From positions 1-36,482 of the forward strand of contig CAZZHG010000055.1 in assembly GCA_964653655.1 (NCBI GenBank): a stretch of DNA of 36,482 nt, given 5' to 3'. Shown one piece after another: positions 8,459 to 18,486 of the stretch; the first letter of the stretch is position 1, and each line of letters begins with the position of its first letter. A model generated the notes under the pieces. It made no database searches. It was given only the letters and a program-made list of their open reading frames with translations, and was not told the origin of the DNA. Made by a program: the position numbers and the translations under genes. This DNA is from CAZZHG01 sp964653655. GTDB lineage: Bacteria > Bdellovibrionota > FAC87 > UBA2466.

Positions 8459-9570
8459 CACGCTACCGGAATATCTTCGATCCATCCGCCGCCGAGGACT
8501 TGGCTGCCTTCGTAAAATACGAGGGCCTGTCCCGGGGTGATGGCTCGCTGGGGCGTTTCGAACTCCACTTCGATGCGGTTATCGAGAAGGGGGTGCAGGC
8601 GCACCGGACATTCGGTGGCGCGGTAGCGGATTTTCGCCTGAATCGGCCGGCTCTCGTCGAGACGGGGCGGCACGATCCAGTTGAGATCGGAAACGGTGCA
8701 AACTTTTCTAAAGAGCTCGGCTTCCGGGCCGATGACGACGTCGTTGGTCGCCTTGTTGAAGCCGACCACGTACATGGGCTCCTTCGAGTTCACGCCGAGC
8801 CCCTTGCGCTGGCCGATGGTGAACTGGTGCAAGCCGGTGTGCTGACCGAGCTCGCGTCCCGAGGAGTCGAGCACGCGGCCCCCGCCGAGCAGCGCCTTCG
8901 GAACGGTCTCCTCGATGAAGTCGGCGTAGTTGCGCGACTGCACGAAACAAATTTCCTGGCTGTCGGGCTTGTTCGCGACCGCGAGGCCCAGCTTCTCGGC
9001 CATCTCGCGTACCTGGGGTTTGGTCAAACCGCCCAGCGGAAACAAAGTGCGCGCGAGATCCTTTTGCTTGAGCGTGAAAAGAAAATAGCTCTGATCTTTT
9101 CCGGTGTCGGCTCCGCGCACGAGCTGGTACTCGTCTTTGGCGGGCTCGTAATGAACGTTGGCGTAGTGGCCGGTCGCGAGATAATCCGCGCCGAGATCCA
9201 TCGCCCAATCCATCAAACGGTGGAACTTCACCTTCTCGTTGCAGCGAACACACGGATTCGGAGTGCGGCCGTTCAGATACTCGTGAACGAAGTCGTCGAT
9301 GACCGCCGTCTTGAACTCCTTCTCCATGTCGGTGACGTAGAAGGGGAACTGAAACTTTTCCGCCACCCGGCGCGCGTCGCCGATGTCGGTGAGCGAGCAG
9401 CAGGTGCCGAACTTGTTGTCCGCCTTCTGGGCGAAATCGTGGAGCTGGAGGGAGATGCCGATGACGTCGTAGCCCTGGTGCTTGAGCCAGGCCGCCGCGA
9501 CGGAGCTATCCACACCGCCGCTCATGGCGACGACGATTCGGGCTCCTTTTTTTGGCGCTAACGCTGGCAA
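8458..9570 (-). CDS. mnmA: tRNA-specific 2-thiouridylase MnmA
   Basis: MnmA (370 residues) activates U34 of Glu, Gln and Lys tRNAs with ATP and inserts sulfur to give s2U34. The PP-loop SGGVDSS is at residues 17-23. The catalytic pair is visible as the cysteine in NPCVRCNEKVKF and the persulfide cysteine in DSQEICFV. GHYANV and FTIGQRKGLGV are further family marks. The start is a TTG at 9570 preceded by GAGG six bases upstream; the next ATG is inside the PP-loop, so TTG is required. It follows the desulfurase gene by 13 bp and overlaps mtaB by one base. The desulfurase is the likely sulfur donor. Confidence 0.95.
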   Translation of the reverse strand: MPALAPKKGARIVVAMSGGVDSSVAAAWLKHQGYDVIGISLQLHDFAQKADNKFGTCCSLTDIGDARRVAEKFQFPFYVTDMEKEFKTAVIDDFVHEYLNGRTPNPCVRCNEKVKFHRLMDWAMDLGADYLATGHYANVHYEPAKDEYQLVRGADTGKDQSYFLFTLKQKDLARTLFPLGGLTKPQVREMAEKLGLAVANKPDSQEICFVQSRNYADFIEETVPKALLGGGRVLDSSGRELGQHTGLHQFTIGQRKGLGVNSKEPMYVVGFNKATNDVVIGPEAELFRKVCTVSDLNWIVPPRLDESRPIQAKIRYRATECPVRLHPLLDNRIEVEFETPQRAITPGQALVFYEGSQVLGGGWIEDIPVA

Positions 9571-9583
9571 ACGGGACCTCGAC

Positions 9584-10720
9584 TTAAGCTTTCCGCGAAC
9601 GGATGCGAGTCACGTGGTTTACCACGGCATCCGCGACGGTGTCGATATCCCCAGGCTTGGAGACCCAGCTGAAGCTAAACCGCAGACATTCCTTGGCTTC
9701 CACCTCATTCAGCCCCATTTCGGTGAGGACGTGGCTGGGGGTGAGGGACCCCGATGAGCAGGCAGAGCCCGCCGAAACGCAGATGCCGTCGAGGTCGAGG
9801 GCCCCGAGAAGCAGCTCCCCCCGGACCCCTTCCGTGCGCAGGTTCGAGGTGGTGGGCACCCTCTTTAAGGAAGAGCCCTGAAAATGGATGCCGGTGAGCT
9901 TCGATTTGAGCTTCGCCTCGAAGGCGTTGCGCTGCTTTTCGAGGCCCGCGAGCGTGCCTTCCGTGGGGAGATCCTTGCAGGCTCCAGCGAATCCCGCGAT
10001 GCCCACCATGTTCTGGGTTCCGCCCCGGCGTTTCAGCTCTTGGCTTCCGCCGAAGTGAGTGCAGACGAGTTTGCGTCCGTTACGCACGATGAGCGCGCCG
10101 GCGCCCTTGGGTCCGCCCACTTTGTGTGCGGAGATGGAAATGAGGTCGGCCATGTTCCAGAGGCTCGGATCCGTTTTTCCGAAAGCTTGTACCGCGTCTG
10201 TGTGAAAAACGACTTTGTGGGCCGCGCAAATGCGCGCGATATCGGCGATAGGAAAGATTACGCCGGTCTCGTTGTTCGCCGCCATCAAGGAAACCAGATG
10301 GGGCTTGAAGGTGGCGAGCAAGTTATCGAAACCTTCGAGATCGAGAGAGCCGTCGCGGTTGGCCTTGATCCGCTTGAGCTCGCCGCCGGTCTGAACGAGA
10401 AAATCGCAGGCGCCCCGGACGGAAGCGTGCTCGAGGCCCGAGCTGACCATGCGGAAATCTTTGCCGAGGTAGCGGCTTCCGAGCAGACAAATCGTATTGG
10501 ATTCCGCCCCGCCGGAAGTGAACACCACTTCTTCCGGAAGTACGTCGCAGGTTTCGGCTACTTCACGCCGGCACTCTTCGAGAAGCTGGGTCGCGGCCCG
10601 TCCCATGTGATGGGCCGAGGAGGGGTTTCCCCAGATCTCGATGGCCTTCATCATGTTGGTTTTGGCCCCATTACAAAGGGGGGTGGTGGCGTTGTAATCG
10701 GCGTAGATTTCTTGGGGCAT
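9584..10720 (-). CDS. Cysteine desulfurase (NifS/IscS family)
   Basis: This PLP enzyme (378 residues from the chosen start) removes sulfur from cysteine as an enzyme persulfide. YADYNATTPL at the N-terminus, the His-x-x-Ser site (LEHASVRG, His98), the PLP lysine Lys200 (SAHKVGGPKG) and the catalytic Cys321 in SAGSACSSGS are all present. The SSGS loop fits the class I NifS/IscS group. Start: the ATG at 10720 has AAGGTG nine bases upstream and begins right before the conserved fold. A longer form from 10789 adds 23 basic residues without a ribosome site. Leading position before mnmA and mtaB suggests dedication to tRNA thiolation, though Fe-S cluster assembly is also possible. No IscU or SufU is nearby. 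Confidence 0.92.
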   Translation of the reverse strand: MPQEIYADYNATTPLCNGAKTNMMKAIEIWGNPSSAHHMGRAATQLLEECRREVAETCDVLPEEVVFTSGGAESNTICLLGSRYLGKDFRMVSSGLEHASVRGACDFLVQTGGELKRIKANRDGSLDLEGFDNLLATFKPHLVSLMAANNETGVIFPIADIARICAAHKVVFHTDAVQAFGKTDPSLWNMADLISISAHKVGGPKGAGALIVRNGRKLVCTHFGGSQELKRRGGTQNMVGIAGFAGACKDLPTEGTLAGLEKQRNAFEAKLKSKLTGIHFQGSSLKRVPTTSNLRTEGVRGELLLGALDLDGICVSAGSACSSGSLTPSHVLTEMGLNEVEAKECLRFSFSWVSKPGDIDTVADAVVNHVTRIRSRKA

Positions 10721-10869
10721 AGAGGGCGTCACCTTATCCGATTTTTTGGGCCGAAGCGAGTGGCTCGGACCCTTGGTTTTGGGTTTCATGGGGAAATGGA
10801 ATCAACGCGTTAGATAAGGATAACCGAAACTTGCGCCCCGGGCGAGCCGCCCCGTCCACGGGGGCCTTC

Positions 10870-11679
10870 TTAAGGATAGACGGCGTAGTGAATCGTAACC
10901 AGGCGATTGCAGTTTCCGCTGATGGAAGACGTCCACCCGTTCTTGCAGTCGATGTCGATCGTTACGCCTGTATTGGTTAGGGCCATCAGCGAAATGGTTA
11001 TGATCCAAGGGGGTTCAGCCGTGCGTTCCGGCGTGACGAGCACGGTCGGGGGACTCGAGTAGGTCCTCGCGAAGGTCAGCGTTCCATAATTGGTGCCGGC
11101 AGGCAGGTCCAGTTTCCCATATTCCGAGGCCCCTACGCCCGGGCTGGAGTTGTCGATGTAGCAGCCGATGATCCGGTTGGCCGCGTCCAAAGTCGTGAAG
11201 ACGGTCAGCTCCTTCGCGCCTCTTCGGAAAGACTGGGTTTCCGAGGGAATCTCGGTGTCTATAGAGAGTGTGGACAAGTAGAGCCGCGCCGCCGGAGGAG
11301 AAACGAGGGCAGAGGCTGTGAGGTTCACGGTCTTGATTCGGCGGTTGCCGAAGGTCAGATCGGGCGCCACTCGAACGGGTCCGGGTCCCGCGGTCCCCGG
11401 CATTCGAATCTGAACCGGAACCGGAGTTGGCGCTGCGGCGAGAAGCGGGGATAGGTCCGTTCCGATCAAACCGCTTTTTTGGCAGCCCACCGAGGTGGTC
11501 AGAACGTTTCGCACGAATTGTCCGAGCTCGGTGAGGTCGGCGCCGGCCGCGATACCCCGTTCGTTGCGGCCCATCGACTGCATCAGCTTTGCCAGTCCGG
11601 CCATGACGCTGCCGAGTACCGCAAGCGCAATCAGAATTTCCACCAAGCCGATCCCGCTGCGCCGGTCCCATTTCCCCAT
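10870..11679 (-). CDS. Type IV pilin-like protein with a possible H-type-lectin-like C-terminal domain
   Basis: The 269-residue protein begins with a short basic leader and a prepilin site: RRSG before IGLVEILIALAVLGSVM, giving Glu at +5 of the mature chain, then a hydrophobic helix. It should be cut and N-methylated by prepilin peptidase and inserted in a pilus or type II secretion pseudopilus. The C-terminal ~90 residues (YGTLTFARTYSSPPTVLVTPE, then ALTNTGVTIDIDCKNG, ending VTIHYAVYP) resemble the H-type lectin/phage-tail-fibre beta-sandwich pattern; that match is by eye only. Three of its cysteines (CQKSG, GCYID, DCKNG) could form disulfides. No other pilus genes are adjacent, so it may be an orphan minor pilin involved in adhesion. 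Confidence 0.7.
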   Translation of the reverse strand: MGKWDRRSGIGLVEILIALAVLGSVMAGLAKLMQSMGRNERGIAAGADLTELGQFVRNVLTTSVGCQKSGLIGTDLSPLLAAAPTPVPVQIRMPGTAGPGPVRVAPDLTFGNRRIKTVNLTASALVSPPAARLYLSTLSIDTEIPSETQSFRRGAKELTVFTTLDAANRIIGCYIDNSSPGVGASEYGKLDLPAGTNYGTLTFARTYSSPPTVLVTPERTAEPPWIITISLMALTNTGVTIDIDCKNGWTSSISGNCNRLVTIHYAVYP

Positions 11680-11737
11680 AGCCTATGAGAATAGCTGAAT
11701 CCGGTCGTCGGCGCGAGCCGCCGTCCCTAGGAGGGAA

Positions 11738-12160
11738 CTACCATCTCTTGCAGAGAACCGTGTGCACGATACCGTTTTCGGAGGTCGCGAAACCGACGCC
11801 CTTTTCGCTGCCTTGGTGGAGGAGAACCGCCAGGCGGGTAATGCGGGTATCGTCGGTGCCGATCTTGGCCGAGAGAACCCAGCTTTGAATCGCGTGGCTT
11901 TCGGTCAGGACCGCAAGCTTGGGCGGTTCGCACTCGAACGCGATCGAGACTTGGAACTGAGAGCCCTCGAAGTAGTTCCCGTTTTCCGTCTTGCAGGTGT
12001 TCGTTTTCGCGTCGTACTCGATGATGGCGTGGACGGCGATGGTCGGGGACTCGACGCCCATGCGGGTACACGAAAGCTCGTAGCGGAAGTCCTTGAGAGT
12101 TTGCGCCGCGAAAAGCGGGGCCGAAGCGAGCAGGGTAAGCGTGAAAAAGAGAGAACGCAT
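11738..12160 (-). CDS. Small exported protein of unknown function
   Basis: This 140-residue protein has a signal peptide (MRSLFFTLTLLASAPLFA, cleavage after Ala18). The mature chain contains four cysteines (LSCTRMG, NTCKTENG, FECEPPK, VLCKRW), enough for two disulfides, and alternating beta-like stretches. No family is recognised. The start is well supported: GGAGG lies four bases before the ATG at 12160. It is 58 bp upstream of the pilin-like gene on the same strand and divergent from ntrY. Confidence 0.7.
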   Translation of the reverse strand: MRSLFFTLTLLASAPLFAAQTLKDFRYELSCTRMGVESPTIAVHAIIEYDAKTNTCKTENGNYFEGSQFQVSIAFECEPPKLAVLTESHAIQSWVLSAKIGTDDTRITRLAVLLHQGSEKGVGFATSENGIVHTVLCKRW

Positions 12161-12249
12161 GGAACCTCCGGGGAGGGGGTTCTATAACGCAAAGGACGGT
12201 TCCGAGACCAGGACAACCGACGGTCCGGCGAAGCACTCAAAAACCTTTG

Positions 12250-12265
12250 AAATAGCTAACTATTT
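12250..12265. promoter_or_regulatory. AT-rich palindrome in the divergent ntrY upstream region
   Basis: The palindrome AAATAG-CTAA-CTATTT sits in the 171-bp region between the divergent exported-protein gene (start 12160) and ntrY (start 12332). It is the most AT-rich stretch there and could be an operator or part of a promoter. I see no convincing -35/-10 pair or sigma-54 GG-GC element beside it. Otherwise the intergenic region holds nothing that I can identify. Confidence 0.25.
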
Positions 12266-12331
12266 TAGCCTCCGGCGCGAGCCTCCGAGGCCGTTGCCTG
12301 CCTAACTACCCTGTGGAAGTATGTCGGGCCT

Positions 12332-14532
12332 ATGGGACAGGGGATTAGCACGGTAGAGAGCCGCCGCCGGCGGCGGGAAAAGATCACCGTCGCCGTCCTG
12401 ACCATAGTCATCGTCGTCTTCACGGCGATCGAAGTCCATCTGCTGAAAACCAGCGCCCAGCTTCCCTTCGTAAACAGCATCTTCTTCTTCGGGTTGATGA
12501 ACCTGAACCTGATTTTGATCATGCTGCTGCTGTTTCTGGTCTTCCGAAACGCGGTGAAGCTGATTCTGGACGAGCGCCGCAGAAAATCCGCTTCCCGCCT
12601 CAAAACGCGTCTGGTGTTCAGCTTCATCCTGTTCGCGATCATTCCGACCGTGCTGCTTTTTACGATTTCCGCTTTCTACATCAAGAGCAGCTTCGACAAG
12701 TGGTTCAACGCGAAGATGGAGGGCACGCTCCGCCGAAGCATCGAAGTGGTGAAGAACTACTACGAAGGCACCGAAACGAACGCCAACCACTTCGCGCGCA
12801 AGATCGCGCTGAAGCTCGTCTCGGAAGGTAAGGCCGAAGCGCAGAAACTTCGTTATCTGCAGGAAGCGCGTCTCGAGTACGGGCTCGACGGAGTCGAGTA
12901 TTACGCCGATCCGTTCGCTCCCCGCATCGTCACGGCTCAAGCGGAACGGGCGAAGTACATTCCCCCCGTCCCCCTTGAAACCTTGAAGCGCGCTTTCGAG
13001 GGTAAGGGAGAGTGCCGAATTCAAAACGTCGGCGGCGGCGAGCTGATCCGCTGCGGGGTTTTTCTCGGCGTGGGCAAGGGCGCGCTCTTCGCGAGTTACT
13101 TCCTGCCCTTGGGGCTGGCCTCGCGGCTTGCCGACATCACGCTCACTTACGAGGATTACAAGAGCCACAATCCGCTGAACTATCCGATCAAATCGACGTA
13201 TTTCGCGATTCTGCTCATGGTGACGCTGCTCATTCTCTTCACGGCGACTTGGACCGGGTTTTACGTCGCCCGCCGGCTCACGGTTCCCATCGAGGAGCTC
13301 GCGAAAGGCACCGCCCAGGTCGCCCGCGGAAATCTCGACTACCAGATTTCCCCCGCGGGAAACGACGAGCTATATCAGCTCATCGAGAGCTTCAACCAGA
13401 TGACGCGCGATTTGAAGCAGTCGAAGCACGCGATCGAAGCAGCCCGCACCCACCTCGAAGTTCTGCTCGCGAGCGTTCAGTCGGGCGTCGTGTCCCTCGA
13501 CGAAAGCGGGCGAATTTCGATGATCAATCAGGCGGCGGCCAAACTTCTCCGCCGTTCGGAGGACGAGCTGGTCGGAAAGCCCTACTGGTCCATTCTTCCC
13601 GAAGAGCATCGGGCGGAGTTTCGCGACATCCTGCTCGCCGTCTACGGAACCGCGAAAAGCGTCCGGCGCGAGCTGAAGTTCCACACCAGCCAGGGGTGGA
13701 TCACGATGCTCGTCACGCTCAGCGCCCTTCGTGACGGCGGCGAAAGACAGACAGGAGTCGTCGCGGTTTTCGACGACGTGACGGAAATCCAGAAGATGGA
13801 GCGCATGCAGGCCTGGCGCGAGGTCGCCAAACGCATCGCCCACGAGATCAAAAATCCGCTCACCCCGATTCAGCTGAGCGTGCAGCGCCTTCGCCGGCGC
13901 TATCTCGACAAGATTCAGGACGACGGTACCTTCGATGAGGCGACGCAGATCATTCTGACCGAAGTGGACTCCCTGAAAACTCTCGTCAGCGAGTTTTCCT
14001 CTTTCGCCCGGCTTCCGGAGATCCAGCAGAAACCCGAGAGTCTCAACGAGATTTCCCTGGAAGCGGTCAATCTTTACCGGGCCGCTCACGAGAGTATTCG
14101 GTTCGACCTTCGACTTGCCGAGGAATTGCCGGCCATGCCGCTCGACCGCTCCCAGCTCAAGCGGGTGCTCATCAACCTCTTCGATAACGCGGTCGACGCC
14201 ATGGAAAAGACGGGCCGGATCGAGGTCACCACCCTATGGGACCGGGACGCCGGCGTCATACGGCTCACCGTGGCGGATGAAGGTTGCGGTATCGACGAAG
14301 CCGTCTATAGTCAGCTCTTCGAGCCCTATTTCTCGACGAAACAGGGCGGAACGGGCCTTGGGCTAGCCATCGTTCAGCGGATCATGTCCGATCACGGCGG
14401 TTACGTGCGGGTGGCGGCGAATCAGCCCAAGGGAATGCGGTTCACTTTGGAATTTCCGGACAGCATCCGGATCGACCCCGGCCGTAAGGGCGCGGGCAAG
14501 TCGGTGGCTTCGGCCGCCGCAGAGGCTTTGTA

Positions 14533-14533
<1 letters not shown>
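12332..14533 (+). CDS. ntrY: NtrY-type membrane sensor histidine kinase
   Basis: A 733-residue kinase of the NtrY class. Three membrane helices lie near residues 18-38, 49-72 and 93-117. A long extracytoplasmic region (about 118-285) is followed by a fourth helix at about 288-312. HAMP (about 313-365), PAS (about 372-485) and the kinase core follow. The phosphorylated His504 is in RIAHEIKNPLTP, the N-box is NLFDNAVDAM, and the G-boxes are DEGCGID and GGTGLGLAIV. It should autophosphorylate on an envelope or redox signal and pass phosphate to NtrX. The stop overlaps the ntrX start by one base (TAATG). The ATG at 12332 has no strong ribosome site but is the only start ahead of the first helix. 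The exact signal is unknown. Confidence 0.9.
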
Positions 14534-15856
<1,323 letters not shown>

Positions 15857-15885
<29 letters not shown>

Positions 15886-16948
15886 CCTCACCGAAGGCAT
15901 CAAGCGCCGCAAAACCCGGGAAATCACCGTTGGTAACGTGAAGCTTGGGGGGAATAACCCCATCCGCGTTCAGTCCATGACGACTCCGAAGACCGCCGAC
16001 GTCGCCGCGGTCGTGGCTCAGGTAAAAGATCTCCAGCTCGCCGGCTGCGAAATCATCCGCATCACGGTGAACAACGAGGAGGCGGCCGACGCCTTGCCGG
16101 CGATTCTCGAACAGGTCGACATTCCGGTCATCGCCGACATCCATTTCGACTACAAAATGGCGCTTGCCGCGATGAAGACCAACGTCGCTTGCGTGCGCAT
16201 CAACCCCGGCAACATCGGCGCCGAGTGGAAGACGTTGGAAATCGTGAAGATGGCGCGCGACACGGGCAAAGCCATCCGCATCGGAGTGAACGCGGGCTCC
16301 CTCGAAAAACCGCTTTTGAAAAAATACGGCCACCCCACTTCCGACGCTCTGGTAGAGAGCGCGCTCGCCTCGATTGCGATGCTGGAAGGCCAAAATTTTT
16401 TCAACTTCAAGATTTCCATCAAGTCGTCGAACGTCATCGAGAATTTCATCGCCTATACGAAGCTTGCCGACAAAACGGAAGCGCCGTTGCACATCGGCGT
16501 CACCGAAGCGGGCACGCGCCACTACGGCTCGGTGAAGTCGGCGGTCGGGCTCGGCAGCCTTCTCATGATGGGCATCGGCGACACGCTTCGCGTGTCTCTC
16601 AGCTGCGATCCCGTCGAGGAAGTGAAAACCGGCGTCTATATTTTGAAATCGCTCGGCCTGAAGAACGACGCGCCCGAAATCATCGCGTGCCCTAGCTGCG
16701 GCCGCGCTGATATCGACGTGTACAAGCTTGCGGAAGAAGTCGAGCGCCGCGCGCTCGGCATGAAGAAGAATATCAAGATCGCCGTCATGGGTTGTGTCGT
16801 GAACGGCCCCGGCGAGTCCATGGAAGCCGACATCGGCATCGCGGGCGGCAAGGGCGAAGGCCTCGTCTACAAAAAGGGCGTGGCCATCAAGAAGGTGCCC
16901 GAAGCCGAGATGCTCGGCTACCTCATGTCCGAAATCGAAAAGATGTAA
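15857..16948 (+). CDS. ispG: 4-hydroxy-3-methylbut-2-enyl diphosphate synthase (flavodoxin/ferredoxin)
   Basis: IspG (GcpE) converts methylerythritol cyclodiphosphate to HMBPP in the MEP isoprenoid pathway. This is the short bacterial form (363 residues, no central insert domain). The TIM-barrel start RRKTREITVGNVKLGG-NPIRVQSMT is typical. The [4Fe-4S] ligands are Cys278 and Cys281 (ACPSCGR), Cys313 (MGCVVNGPGE) and Glu320. The only in-frame start ahead of the conserved region is the ATG at 15857, inside ntrX; the GAGGAG just two bases before it is unusually close. Translation probably depends on ribosomes finishing ntrX, so isoprenoid synthesis is tied to the two-component operon. Confidence 0.95.
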
Positions 16949-16977
16949 AGAATGGCGTGCCTAGTTACTTCTCGGAC

Positions 16978-16986
16978 TTATCCACA
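16978..16986 (+). promoter_or_regulatory. DnaA box (TTATCCACA), left arm
   Basis: TTATCCACA is an exact match to the consensus DnaA box TTATNCACA. Its mirror copy lies in the other arm of the inverted repeat. Whether DnaA binds here is not shown by the sequence alone. Confidence 0.55.
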
Positions 16987-17009
16987 GGCCACCATTCTCG
17001 TTAGAACCC

Positions 17010-17018
17010 TGTGGATAA
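17010..17018 (-). promoter_or_regulatory. DnaA box (TTATCCACA), right arm
   Basis: The plus strand reads TGTGGATAA, the reverse complement of the consensus box, so the two boxes point toward each other with 23 bp between them. It is 25 bp upstream of the proS start codon. Confidence 0.55.
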
Positions 17019-17043
17019 GTCCGAGAAGTAACTAGGCACCTTT

Positions 17044-18471
17044 ATGGCGGAACGTATCACTCCCCGGGAGAAGGATTTCTCCCAATGGTATCTCGACATC
17101 ATCACCCACGCGAAGCTCGCCGACGAAAGCGGCGTGCGCGGCTGTCTCGTCATCCGCCCCAACGGCTACGCCCTCTGGGAGGTGGTCCAGCACCACCTCG
17201 ACAAACGCTTCAAGGAGACCGGGCACCGCAATGCCTACTTTCCGATGTTCATCCCGGAAAGCCTTCTAAAAAAGGAGAAGGACCACGTGGAAGGCTTTGC
17301 GCCGGAGTGCGCGGTCGTCACCCACGGCGGCGGAAAGGAATTGGACGAGCCGCTCATCGTGCGGCCCACTTCCGAAGTCATCATCAACGCGATGTACTCG
17401 AAGTGGATCCAGAGCTACCGCGATCTTCCGGTACTCATCAACCAGTGGGCGAACGTCGTTCGCTGGGAAATGCGCACGCGCCCGTTCCTACGCACGATGG
17501 AATTTCTCTGGCAGGAAGGCCACACGTGCCACGCCGACGAGGACGAGGCCCGCAAGGAAACCATGAAAATGCTCGACGTCTACCAGACGTTCATGCGCGA
17601 CGTGCTCGCCATTCCGGGAATCGCGGGACGCAAGACGGACAACGAGCGGTTTGCCGGCGCGCTGGAAACTTACTCCATCGAAGCGATGATGCAGGACAAG
17701 AAGGCGCTCCAATCCTGCACGACTCATTATTTCGGCACCAAGTTCGCCCAAGTCTTCAACATCAAGTACCAGAGCAAAGAGGGTAAGCAGGAGTGGGTGC
17801 ACCAGACGTCGTGGGGCATGTCCACCCGGATCATCGGCGCGCTAATCATGACCCATTCCGACGATCAGGGCCTCGTGCTTCCGCCGAAGGCGGCGCCGTT
17901 TCCCGTCGTCATCGTGCCCATCACGCAAAAGAACAAAGACAACTCGAAGGTGTTGGAAGTCGCGAACAAGCTGAAGGCCGAGATCTCGAAGTTCACGAAC
18001 GTGGAGCTCGACGACCGCGAAGGCCAGAGCGCCGGCTTCAAGTTCAACGAGTGGGAAGTTCAGGGCATCCCGCTTCGGATTGAAGTGGGCCCGAGGGATC
18101 TCGAGCAGAACCTCGTCACCCTCGCCCGCCGCGACGGCATCAAGGTGCAGGCGAAAGTGGAAGAGGCGGCCGGCCAGATCCCCGCGATCCTCGAAGCTTT
18201 CCAGAAGGATCTCTACATCAAGGCCGCCGAGCGGATGAAGAACAATACTTTCATCGAGAACGACTACAAGAAGTTCCAGGAACGGCTCGAAGGCGAGGGC
18301 GGTTTCTATCAGCTCCACTGGTGCGGCAACGGCGATTGCGAAAAAGGAATCAAGGAAGAGACTAAGGCCACTTCCCGGTGCATTCCGTTTCAGCAGATCC
18401 GAGAAGCCGGAAAGTGCATCCGGTGCAATGGCGCTTCGAACGGCCGCGTCATCTTCGCCCGCAATTACTAG
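17044..18471 (+). CDS. proS: Prolyl-tRNA synthetase, short archaeal/Thermus type
   Basis: Class II synthetase charging tRNA-Pro. At 475 residues it lacks the INS editing insert of the long E. coli type and matches the eukaryote/archaea-like form. Visible marks: VRPTSEVIINAMYSKWI (104-122), class II motif 2 RWEMRTRPFLRTMEFLWQEG (140-159), and an anticodon-binding domain from about 290. The C-terminal zinc-type domain has Cys residues in CGNGDCEKG, SRCIPF and KCIRCNG, and the chain ends in Asn-Tyr. In Thermus the terminal Tyr reaches the active site. Start ATG at 17044 lies 4 bp past the DnaA-box palindrome, with only a weak AGG upstream, so translation may be regulated by that hairpin. Confidence 0.95.
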   Translation: MAERITPREKDFSQWYLDIITHAKLADESGVRGCLVIRPNGYALWEVVQHHLDKRFKETGHRNAYFPMFIPESLLKKEKDHVEGFAPECAVVTHGGGKELDEPLIVRPTSEVIINAMYSKWIQSYRDLPVLINQWANVVRWEMRTRPFLRTMEFLWQEGHTCHADEDEARKETMKMLDVYQTFMRDVLAIPGIAGRKTDNERFAGALETYSIEAMMQDKKALQSCTTHYFGTKFAQVFNIKYQSKEGKQEWVHQTSWGMSTRIIGALIMTHSDDQGLVLPPKAAPFPVVIVPITQKNKDNSKVLEVANKLKAEISKFTNVELDDREGQSAGFKFNEWEVQGIPLRIEVGPRDLEQNLVTLARRDGIKVQAKVEEAAGQIPAILEAFQKDLYIKAAERMKNNTFIENDYKKFQERLEGEGGFYQLHWCGNGDCEKGIKEETKATSRCIPFQQIREAGKCIRCNGASNGRVIFARNY

Positions 18472-18473
18472 AC

Positions 18474-18479
18474 TATAAT
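18474..18479 (+). promoter_or_regulatory. Candidate -10 element TATAAT just after proS
   Basis: A perfect TATAAT starts 3 bp after the proS stop. A start site 7-8 bp downstream would coincide with the GTG start at 18487, which has no Shine-Dalgarno, so the message could be leaderless. No good -35 hexamer is visible 17 bp upstream. Confidence 0.35.
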
Positions 18480-18486
18480 TAAGTCT

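Larger units (their letters stand above)
16957..17039. repeat. Perfect 32-bp inverted repeat between ispG and proS
   Basis: The arms at 16957-16988 and 17008-17039 are exact reverse complements (32 of 32) around a 19-nt loop. It starts 8 bp after the ispG stop and ends 4 bp before the proS ATG. Each arm contains one consensus DnaA box. The right arm includes the only SD-like AGG before proS, so the transcript could fold to hide it. No T-run follows, so it is not a standard intrinsic terminator. It could be a mobile palindrome, a protein-binding site, or an RNA regulatory hairpin. Confidence 0.9.

Noticed and set aside
10801..10869. GC-rich hairpin-forming stretch after the pilin-like gene
   Set aside because: Several alternative 5-bp stems of GGGC/GCCC are possible but none is followed by a T-tract; not supported as a terminator.
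12302..13168. 288-codon minus-strand open frame
   Set aside because: Antisense to ntrY, whose membrane helices and kinase motifs are unmistakable.
16978..17018. The DnaA boxes as a replication origin (oriC)
   Set aside because: Only two boxes, no AT-rich unwinding region, and no dnaA, dnaN, gidA or parAB genes nearby.
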